Notes under the pieces: model-generated
What the model was told of the DNA's origin: nothing
Databases searched by the model: none
The model's input: the letters and a program-made list of their open reading frames with translations, nothing else
Translations under genes and position numbers: made by a program
Shown: positions 6,324 through 12,333 of the stretch, piece by piece
Layout: the number at the start of each line of letters is the position of its first letter
Numbering within the stretch: position 1 is the first letter of the stretch
Assembly (NCBI GenBank): GCA_038230595.1
Contig: JBBRMY010000046.1
Span: 1 to 16,034, forward strand
Origin: JBBRMY01 sp038230595
Lineage (GTDB): Bacteria > Bacteroidota > Ignavibacteria > Tepidaquicellales > Tepidaquicellaceae
Length of the DNA: 16,034 nt
Direction of reading: 5' to 3'

Positions 6324-9077
6324 TTATTTCAGGCAGATCATCTTTTTTACTGCTACGTTATGTACAGAAGAAACTTTATAGAAATAAACTCCTGAACTAT
6401 AGTTTGAAGCATTGAATACAAATGAATGTTGTCCGCTTTCAAGCTGACCTGAAAATAATGTTTCAACTTTTTCACCTAATGTATTATAAATTTCCAGAGA
6501 TATCTTTTCAGAGGATCTGGTATCTATTTTTATAGTAGTTTGTGGATTGAAAGGATTCGGATAATTCTGGAACAATTTAAAATCCTCAGGTATTTCCGTT
6601 CCATTTAAATTTATTCCCGCTGCACCATTAAGATCATACTTCAAAATTCCCTGACTTCCGGTACTGATCCATAATTCGTTAAAGCCTTTTCTTATATTTA
6701 CACATGTTATAGAAGGTAACTTGATCGCATCACTTGTTAAACGTGACCAAGTTGTTCCGTTATTATCACTATAATAAAGTTTATCAAATGTGTCCCCTGT
6801 TCTTCTGCCGAAAACTGCAAGTCTGTTTCCATCTGCGTCTTCACATTTAACAGATTTCCAAACTAAACCTTGTCCGGCAGAGACCGGTGAAAAAGCCGGA
6901 GCATTTGTTCCGGAATATGTTCCTTTCCATAATCCTCCGTCATCGATAAATGAATTCATTCCAAGATAAACTTCATTTGAGCGCGACTGATTGTTTACAA
7001 GAAATCCATTATCACACCATTGCTTCCCGAAATAAGAAGCTTTATGCCAGTTCTCTCCCTGATCATCAGAATAGAAAAATCCTGCGCCATATGTATTATC
7101 ACCGCATGCGCCTTTAAAATAAGCATAATATCTGGAGTTGTTATTATCAAGAGCTAGACATTTCTGATAATCAAAAAGCTTAGGTACGTATATATTGTAT
7201 TCAGTACCCTCAGGAGTTTTCTCTTCGATACCATTTGATTTAAAGCTCCAGTTAACTCCTCCGTCCGAAGATATATAAATTCCTCGTCCGTTATCCTGTG
7301 TGAATTTATTCAGATCTGAATCTTCTTTTTTACCGAACTTAATATTATTAGGAGTTGTATTCGGATTCGTAATTCTTGAACCTCCGCCGACAAGTATCAT
7401 AATTTTTGAAGGTACTGTCTCTCCGTTGAAATTATAATTCGGATCATAAGCAGCATCATACATTCCAATTCCATCTACCAGTGGATGATTCGGTTCGTTT
7501 ATCCGAATACCATTAGGAGTTATTCTGGAAAATGAATTTCCAAAATCCGTTGTCTTAAAAATTACTCCTGTTTCATTCTGATAATTGTTTCCACCTAACA
7601 GATAAGAAATGTAATCTGTGTTATTTATTTTTCTGGATTTAATAAATCTTGTAGCATTGGAAATATACGAATCATAGTTAGGGATGGGATTGCATTTTTC
7701 CCTGGCATAATCATGAACCTGAAGGCTTGAGCCGCCATCCATTATTCTTGCCATTGTAAGATCAGCCATCGGCATGTAAATATTTCCTGCCGGTGCTCCT
7801 GCTCTGTCCTCAAAAACTACATTATAATTATCCGTCTGATTAATTCCGTTATTCATGAATTTCCATGAAGCGCCTTTATTTGTACTGATTCCTACGCCGT
7901 ATGCATGACTTGAATAGAATTCTTTATAATTAGCGGGATTCTGATTCTGATTAATATTTTTCCCCCAATCATAATAACTGTAATTGGAATAAAAATATTT
8001 TGGATAAGGTCCGGATGTATTCATTCCCCATTCGGTAAAATTGCCGATGCCTGACGTCATTTCATCAGTCTGCCTGTTCATTCTGGAAACCATGAAATTG
8101 TAACCCGGCGCTGCATCCTTATGAAAGAATGATATGCAGTTAAGCTCTCCGATATAACCTGTTCCCGGATTCAGAAGATCTGAAGTTGATTCCATCCATG
8201 TTAATCCGTAATCTAGAGTTTTCATTAATCCGTAAGTATTGCTGCCTCCTTCACCATAAGCAATATAACCAAGAGAAGGCGGAGGAATTACCTGAGACTG
8301 ACCAGGATTAAATGCGACTCTGTAAATAGCATTATGCATTGTCGCAGCATCGAAGCCAGGAATTTCTGTAGCAGTATTTGAAGTAAGATCTACTTTGTAT
8401 AGTACGCTGTAATTAGAAGAAGCTCCCGGTTCAATATGGGTTCCTACCCATATAATATTACTGTTTAAAGGATCAAAAACTATTGTTGCAATATTTCCTC
8501 TTATGGTTGGATTGTTTAGAACAGGTGTCCAGGTATCGCCTGCATTATTACTTCTGTAAATAGTATTGTATTGAGTATCTGTTCCGCCGATATGTCTTCC
8601 TCCGGCATACAGATTATTTGGATTTGTCTGATCGACGATAATACATTCGCCGCCGTTTTTTTCCCACTGAAGCACACCTTCAAAATTAATTGAAGAGTTT
8701 ACATGTGTCCAACTTACTCCGCCATTAACTGATTTCCAAATTCCGATGTTGCTCATATCAAGAGCATCTAAATAATAACATCCGCAGCAAATATAAATTA
8801 TATCAGGATTTGATGGATGAAGAGCAATTCCCTGAACTATCAATCCGCCAATGGTTGTTGCATAGTTACTCATGAATTGCCAAGTACCCCAGGAACTTCC
8901 TGTGCGGTCAGAGCGATACAATCCCCCGTTATCTGTACGTGCATAAAGACGGTTACCATCACTTGTTGAAAGTATTTCGGTAACTGCTCCTCCGCCTTCC
9001 ATATTAATATGAGAGAACTGGGCAAAAGAGAGATTTGCACTTAAAAATATAATCAAAAGAAGAATGTATTTTCTCAT
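6324..9077 (-). CDS. Secreted GH74-like double beta-propeller protein with T9SS sorting domain
   Basis: This large predicted extracellular protein has a signal peptide at residues 1-19 (ending SFA) and a T9SS type-A sorting domain at about 829-917 (QNYPNPFNPQTTIK at 837-850). Between them lie eight Asp-box/BNR motifs (S-x-D/N-x-G-x-x-W/F) at about 116, 176, 287, 398, 509, 603, 670 and 770, spread as in two stacked seven-bladed propellers. The opening (GGGAVTEILS, LYARTDNGGLYR at 44-55) and VDQTNPNNLYAGGR (148-161) resemble GH74 xyloglucanases. D49 fits the first catalytic Asp, and D439 (MADLTMAR) fits the second by spacing (390 residues; about 410-430 in characterised GH74 enzymes). I infer a beta-glucan or xyloglucan hydrolase or a relative. 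A non-catalytic propeller cannot be excluded, because the region around D439 departs from the usual GDxxGFxH. The gene has its own terminator and a long upstream gap (9078-9287) in which I see no gene. Confidence 0.8.
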   Translation of the reverse strand: MRKYILLLIIFLSANLSFAQFSHINMEGGGAVTEILSTSDGNRLYARTDNGGLYRSDRTGSSWGTWQFMSNYATTIGGLIVQGIALHPSNPDIIYICCGCYYLDALDMSNIGIWKSVNGGVSWTHVNSSINFEGVLQWEKNGGECIIVDQTNPNNLYAGGRHIGGTDTQYNTIYRSNNAGDTWTPVLNNPTIRGNIATIVFDPLNSNIIWVGTHIEPGASSNYSVLYKVDLTSNTATEIPGFDAATMHNAIYRVAFNPGQSQVIPPPSLGYIAYGEGGSNTYGLMKTLDYGLTWMESTSDLLNPGTGYIGELNCISFFHKDAAPGYNFMVSRMNRQTDEMTSGIGNFTEWGMNTSGPYPKYFYSNYSYYDWGKNINQNQNPANYKEFYSSHAYGVGISTNKGASWKFMNNGINQTDNYNVVFEDRAGAPAGNIYMPMADLTMARIMDGGSSLQVHDYAREKCNPIPNYDSYISNATRFIKSRKINNTDYISYLLGGNNYQNETGVIFKTTDFGNSFSRITPNGIRINEPNHPLVDGIGMYDAAYDPNYNFNGETVPSKIMILVGGGSRITNPNTTPNNIKFGKKEDSDLNKFTQDNGRGIYISSDGGVNWSFKSNGIEEKTPEGTEYNIYVPKLFDYQKCLALDNNNSRYYAYFKGACGDNTYGAGFFYSDDQGENWHKASYFGKQWCDNGFLVNNQSRSNEVYLGMNSFIDDGGLWKGTYSGTNAPAFSPVSAGQGLVWKSVKCEDADGNRLAVFGRRTGDTFDKLYYSDNNGTTWSRLTSDAIKLPSITCVNIRKGFNELWISTGSQGILKYDLNGAAGINLNGTEIPEDFKLFQNYPNPFNPQTTIKIDTRSSEKISLEIYNTLGEKVETLFSGQLESGQHSFVFNASNYSSGVYFYKVSSVHNVAVKKMICLK

Positions 9078-9282
9078 TGGTTATAATTTGTTTAGACTTT
9101 TGAGTTAATTACTGCTTAGGTAACTCTAAAGCAATCTTAATGCCAAAACACTTAAAGTAAAACTTAAACTTGGGGATTGTTCTGTAAAATAAAATGAATA
9201 TCCTTAGAATACAATGAAAAATATGCAGATATATTGTTTTGCAGATTGTTTCGGTAGGAATAAAAAGAGGAAAAATTGTAAT

Positions 9283-9313
9283 AAAAAAACCCCGTAAATT
9301 GATTTGCGGGGTT
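9283..9313 (-). terminator. Intrinsic terminator after nuoB
   Basis: A GC-rich stem (AACCCCG with CGGGGTT, extendable to 12 pairs with one G-U) has a short loop. On the minus strand it is followed at once by seven T (9289-9283). It lies about 28 bases past the nuoB stop and so ends the nuoA-nuoB transcript before the two secreted-protein genes. This is the key evidence that nuoB and nuoC are not on one simple transcript. Confidence 0.92.
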
Positions 9314-9341
9314 CTAATACAATAAGTTTAGATACTATATA

Positions 9342-9830
9342 TTAGTTATAAATAAACGAGCTTGAGGTTTTAGCGCTTATCTTATCCTGAATTTTCATTA
9401 AAGCATTCAAAAGATTATCAGGTCTTGGAGGACATCCGGCAACATAAACATCTACCGGAAGGAATTGATCTATTCCCTGAACTACTGCATATGATCTGTA
9501 CATACCTCCTGAAGATGTGCATGCACCCATTGCGATCACCCATTTTGGATCAGGCATCTGGTCATAAATTTTTCTTACGACTTTTGCCATTTTATAAGTC
9601 ACAGTTCCGGCAACTATCATAACATCTGATTGTCTCGGAGAAAAACGGAAAGCTTCGCTTCCGAATCTTGCAATATCAAATCTTGGACCGGCAGCAGCCA
9701 TCATTTCAATAGCACAGCAGGATATTCCCATTGGCATTGGCCATAATGCATTTTTCCTCGCCCATTTCAAAAGATCATCGATCTTTGAAGTTACAAAACC
9801 ATCGTTCTTTAATTTCTCTTCTAATCCCAA
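9342..9830 (-). CDS. nuoB: NADH-quinone oxidoreductase subunit B (cluster N2, TTG start)
   Basis: NuoB holds the terminal 4Fe-4S cluster N2 that reduces quinone at the NuoB-NuoD interface. Ligands are the adjacent pair C38-C39 (GISCCAIEMMA), C104 (MGACTSSGGMY) and C133 (VAGCPPRPDNLL). Length (162) is normal. The start is TTG: no ATG occurs before residue 32, the TTG places MGLEEKL exactly where NuoB proteins of the lineage begin, and a good ribosome site lies 7 bases upstream. The first 10 bases overlap the end of nuoA. A strong terminator follows the stop, so nuoB ends this transcription unit and is cut off from nuoC by two secreted-protein genes. Confidence 0.96.
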   Translation of the reverse strand: MGLEEKLKNDGFVTSKIDDLLKWARKNALWPMPMGISCCAIEMMAAAGPRFDIARFGSEAFRFSPRQSDVMIVAGTVTYKMAKVVRKIYDQMPDPKWVIAMGACTSSGGMYRSYAVVQGIDQFLPVDVYVAGCPPRPDNLLNALMKIQDKISAKTSSSFIYN

Positions 9831-10189
9831 TTTAATGCTCCTTTTCTGATTACATACAGGTAACCGATTAACAAAAGTACAACAAATATTATAACGCTTA
9901 TAAATGAATAAACCATCTTAGCAGGCTCAAAGTTCACAAAGGATACTGCCCAAGGATAAAGGAAAACAACTTCGATATCAAATAATATAAAAAGCACTGA
10001 TACCATATAATATTTTATTGAAAATCTTTCTCTGGCAGAACCTATTGGCTCAACACCGCTTTCATAAGTAGAATTTTTTTCTTTATTAGGTCTCGAAGGA
10101 CCAAATATTGAAGAGAATGCAACATTAACTACTCCGAAAAGAAGAGCAATTGTAAGTATAATAAAAATCGGGATGTATGATTCTAACAT
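9821..10189 (-). CDS. nuoA: NADH-quinone oxidoreductase subunit A (membrane arm)
   Basis: NuoA is a small three-helix membrane subunit of complex I that, with NuoH and NuoJ, lines the quinone chamber and its coupling path. It has membrane segments at about 5-25, 58-80 and 88-108. The conserved loop between the first two holds TYESGVEPIGSARERFSIKYY, followed by FDIEVVFLYPW in the second segment. I use the ATG at 10187-10189 (MLESYIPIF, 122 residues). A TTG two codons upstream is also in frame, but ATG fits the family better. It overlaps nuoB by 10 bases. A membrane protein gene ends 40 bases upstream, so nuoA could be read from that gene's transcript or from its own promoter. Confidence 0.95.
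   Translation of the reverse strand: MLESYIPIFIILTIALLFGVVNVAFSSIFGPSRPNKEKNSTYESGVEPIGSARERFSIKYYMVSVLFILFDIEVVFLYPWAVSFVNFEPAKMVYSFISVIIFVVLLLIGYLYVIRKGALNWD
9838..9845 (-). promoter_or_regulatory. Shine-Dalgarno site that fixes the nuoB TTG start
   Basis: On the minus strand AAAAGGAG is followed by 7 bases (CATTAAA) and then TTG. The AGGAG core and the spacing are near ideal. Since most genes in this window lack any such site, this one supports the TTG start and may offset the weak start codon. The site lies inside the last codons of nuoA, so the two genes are probably translationally coupled. Confidence 0.75.
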
Positions 10190-10192
10190 ATA

Positions 10193-10200
10193 CAAATATA
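10193..10200 (-). promoter_or_regulatory. Candidate -7 element directly before nuoA
   Basis: Minus-strand TATATTTG is an exact match to the Bacteroidota -7 consensus TAnnTTTG and ends 3 bases before the nuoA ATG. If used, transcription would begin at or near the start codon and give a leaderless nuoA message. No clear -33 TTTG is found 19-21 bases upstream, and the region is very AT-rich, so this is a weak call. Confidence 0.25.
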
Positions 10201-10229
10201 AATTTTATAAGAATAAAAATACAGGCAGT

Positions 10230-11225
10230 TCAATTTTCTTTAAGTAAAAAAACTCTGAATGATTCACTTATAAAATGAGGAATGCGCACAAATATATTTA
10301 AGCTCTTTGAATCTCTCCAGCTTTTATTAACTATCTCCTTAATTTCAGGAGTAAATGTGAGTAGTACTGCTATCTCATCCTTGAACGCAGTTCTTTTTTT
10401 TGTAAGCCAGCGGAAGAAAATTGTTGTGATGATAGGAGCTACAAAATAAGACCAAATGAGAAGGATAAGTGCTCCCCTGATAATTATCTGAATTATATCA
10501 TTCTGAACAGAGTCAGCAGGTATTATTGCAAAATATTTAAGAGCATATAATATTGCGAACAGCAGCAGTATTAACGGAACGATCTTTAAATGCTTCTTTT
10601 TTTTCTTTTGTAAAAACGTAGCTATCTCATTTTGTGTAAGTATCTTTCCACCTGAAGCTTCATCTTTTCTGTTTACCGCATGTATCTTTGAGAATCTGTA
10701 AGCAAAAACTGCAGCAAAAATTCCGGCTATAACATGAATAAAAACATATATGCTTAAAATAATGAATGCATAATTATGATCTTTTATTCCAAAATCCTTT
10801 AACAGAGAATCTAATAGTTTATTTATTGCAGACCAGAACTGAGAAGAATAAACAAGGGTAAGCACAATTGCTTTTTGAAGTGCCGTTTGTATCATTGCAA
10901 GAGCTGCAAACAAAATACATTTTATCAGGAAAAATGACTTAGGTCTTAAAATAAGATATCCTGTTAATCCCTGAAAACCGACAGCAATATATGCTGTTAA
11001 AGGTGTTTGCGGAGAAAGAGTAAATTTCACAATTGCTACGAGCAGCAAAGCTTTTAAGATCGCATTTGGATCTACTGAGCCGATGAGAATTATACAGATT
11101 ATTGCAAAAGCTGCAAGCACCATTCCTGTAAAAGGTAATTTTACGGAATGAAGTATACCGCCTAAAAAAGCTTCATTGAAAGCCCATAATGCTGTAACCC
11201 TCAGTATAAAAGTCTTATTATTCAT
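10230..11225 (-). CDS. Polytopic membrane protein of unknown function
   Basis: I do not recognise a named family with certainty. The 331-residue product has about seven or eight hydrophobic segments (roughly 8-28, 34-51, 55-70, 77-93, 98-126, 152-177, 214-236 and 243-272). A basic cytoplasmic loop lies at 205-215 (five consecutive Lys at 207-211), and a C-terminal soluble tail of about 55 residues follows, with charged amphipathic helices. The N-terminal part (ALWAFNEAFLGGILHSVKLPFTG, residues 12-34, and SPQTPLTAYIAVGFQGLTGY, 71-90) is dense in Gly, Pro and aromatic residues. It recalls substrate-binding membrane subunits of energy-coupling-factor transporters, while the tail could be a coupling helix; both are guesses. 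The gene starts with ATG 60 bases after the DinB-like gene and ends 40 bases before nuoA, all on the same strand. Confidence 0.8.
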   Translation of the reverse strand: MNNKTFILRVTALWAFNEAFLGGILHSVKLPFTGMVLAAFAIICIILIGSVDPNAILKALLLVAIVKFTLSPQTPLTAYIAVGFQGLTGYLILRPKSFFLIKCILFAALAMIQTALQKAIVLTLVYSSQFWSAINKLLDSLLKDFGIKDHNYAFIILSIYVFIHVIAGIFAAVFAYRFSKIHAVNRKDEASGGKILTQNEIATFLQKKKKKHLKIVPLILLLFAILYALKYFAIIPADSVQNDIIQIIIRGALILLIWSYFVAPIITTIFFRWLTKKRTAFKDEIAVLLTFTPEIKEIVNKSWRDSKSLNIFVRIPHFISESFRVFLLKEN

Positions 11226-11285
11226 AAACCTATGTACGCTTTCCTATTACAATCATAATACGATTCATCTGAAATTCAGTTTTAT

Positions 11286-11792
11286 CTATTTATTTTTACT
11301 TTTATACAATTTGCGGATCAGCATTATCTGACCAATGTGATATGAATTATGAGCATTAAGATTTATCATATTATCCCACCATGGCTCTGTCTTTTCTGCA
11401 GAAAGATCTTTTCTTCCCAACCTGTCTTCATCAAATTTTTCGTCTGAAGAATTTTTTAATTCATTCAGCCAGTCTTCCATAACATCAAATAATTTTTTAA
11501 TTGCCGCTTGTGAACTTTCATTAATATCTGAAACTTCAAATGTTGCATCATTATCTTTTGCAAATGGTTCTGGAGTAATTCCTTTAAATCGAAGCAGCCA
11601 CCTCTCATTCCAGAATATAAGATGAAATACAAGCTGACGAAGAGTATTTATATCATTTCCCGCCTTGAAATCAAATTCTTCTTCTGAAATATCTTTTAAA
11701 GCTTCAGTAAGAGGCTTGTACCAATTCTCCTCGGAATAGTTTATTATAAAATTCTGCAAGAGGATCTGCTTGCGTCCTGAATTTATATTCAT
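11286..11792 (-). CDS. DinB/YfiT-superfamily four-helix metal-binding protein
   Basis: The 168-residue product matches the DinB fold: four helices with a metal site made of three His. The triad here is H57 (LVFHLIFWNERW) with H148 and H152 (NAHNSYHIGQIMLIRK). Family members include thiol transferases (bacillithiol- or mycothiol-dependent) and damage-inducible proteins of unknown activity. The substrate cannot be told from sequence, and I see nothing that makes it a DNA-damage gene. The start is ATG with no Shine-Dalgarno. The gene is divergent from the small acidic protein gene at 11976, with 183 bases between them, and precedes the membrane protein gene by 60 bases. Confidence 0.85.
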   Translation of the reverse strand: MNINSGRKQILLQNFIINYSEENWYKPLTEALKDISEEEFDFKAGNDINTLRQLVFHLIFWNERWLLRFKGITPEPFAKDNDATFEVSDINESSQAAIKKLFDVMEDWLNELKNSSDEKFDEDRLGRKDLSAEKTEPWWDNMINLNAHNSYHIGQIMLIRKLYKSKNK

Positions 11793-11904
11793 CTGATAAA
11801 ATTATTAAGTGAGTAAGTTAATAACATTTGAAGCCGATTAAAATGGAAAAGTTTAAATTCCTTACTTCATTCTATACCATTCCAAGATAATTTTATTTGT
11901 TTTT

Positions 11905-11919
11905 AATGAGTAACTCATT
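11905..11919. promoter_or_regulatory. Candidate operator palindrome in a divergent intergenic region
   Basis: AATGAGTAACTCATT is a perfect inverted repeat with 7-base arms around one A. It lies 56 bases before the start of the plus-strand gene at 11976. A plus-strand TTTG (11896-11899) precedes it and a TAnnTTTG-like TATTTTTC (11923-11930) follows it, so it could sit between promoter elements. A partial copy, matching at 11 of 15 positions, lies at 11808-11822, just before the DinB-like gene start. Otherwise the 183-base region holds nothing I can name. Confidence 0.35.
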
Positions 11920-11975
11920 TATTATTTTTCATTCAATGTTTATAAATCAATTTTTGTAAATCAAATAGAAATCAA

Positions 11976-12212
11976 ATGAAGATCCAAATTGACTTTCATG
12001 ATGATCATTCAATAATTCATTCTGTTACAACTGAATCCTCGATCCCTGTCCCTGAAGTAGGAGACACTGTTGAGATCAAGCAGGTAGAATATATAGTGGA
12101 TGATAAGAATTTTGCTTATTCTGATGAAATGATCCTTATCGAAATATATTTAACAAAGGAATTTGACGGTGAAGAAAATGATGATTATGATGAAGAGGGT
12201 GAAAGATATTAA
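11976..12212 (+). CDS. Small acidic protein of unknown function
   Basis: This is a 78-residue orphan. Residues 1-60 alternate hydrophobic and charged positions in a beta-strand pattern (MKIQIDFHDDHSIIHSV, then VGDTVEIKQVEYIVDD, then MILIEIYL), suggestive of a small beta barrel. The tail (61-78) is strongly acidic (EFDGEENDDYDEEGE). The VGDTVEI element is common in SH3-like or PilZ-like barrels but is not diagnostic. There is no signal peptide or membrane segment. It starts with ATG, has no Shine-Dalgarno site, stands alone on the plus strand and is followed by a strong terminator. Codon use looks like that of its neighbours. It is real on the basis of its isolated, terminator-bounded position and sensible composition. 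Confidence 0.75.
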   Translation: MKIQIDFHDDHSIIHSVTTESSIPVPEVGDTVEIKQVEYIVDDKNFAYSDEMILIEIYLTKEFDGEENDDYDEEGERY

Positions 12213-12236
12213 TTAAAGCATTATATATTTTAAAAG

Positions 12237-12269
12237 AAAAGGGAGATCAATAATTGATCTCCCTTTTTT
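12237..12269. terminator. Bidirectional terminator between the small acidic gene and the deiminase gene
   Basis: A perfect 14-base-pair stem (AAAAGGGAGATCAA with its complement) closes the 3-base loop TAA and is followed on the plus strand by T-rich sequence (six T at 12264-12269). It lies 24 bases past the stop at 12212. The four A at its start give a T run on the minus strand, so it can also serve the deiminase gene, which ends at 12334. Confidence 0.88.
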
Positions 12270-12290
12270 GTTTTCGGTTAAAGCCGAAAC

Positions 12291-12327
12291 TATTCCTTTT
12301 CTTCACTCTTGCGAAAGCAGGAATCCG
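12291..12327. repeat. Probable decayed palindromic intergenic repeat
   Basis: ATTCCT (12292-12297) and AGGAAT (12319-12324) can pair, and the right half contains TGCGAAAGCAGGAATCC. That half resembles the widespread family of extragenic hairpins built on CCTGC-GAAA-GCAGG; the inner stem is mismatched here (CTTGC instead of CCTGC). A minor hairpin, TTTCGG/CCGAAA, precedes it at 12272-12289. Recognition rests on memory of similar repeats in other genomes; no second good copy is present in this window. Confidence 0.35.
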
Positions 12328-12333
12328 TGCAAC

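Noticed and set aside
9078..9287. Possible small RNA or riboswitch upstream of the GH74-like gene
   Set aside because: I found no conserved fold or long stem in this 210-base AT-rich stretch; it appears to be an ordinary leader and promoter region.
5139..9341. Mobile element inserted between nuoB and nuoC
   Set aside because: No transposase, integrase, terminal inverted repeat or target duplication could be seen at either boundary; the hairpins are ordinary terminators.
10190..10195. TTG two codons upstream of the nuoA ATG as the start
   Set aside because: It adds only Met-Tyr, has no ribosome site, and overlaps a candidate -7 element; the ATG fits the family start.
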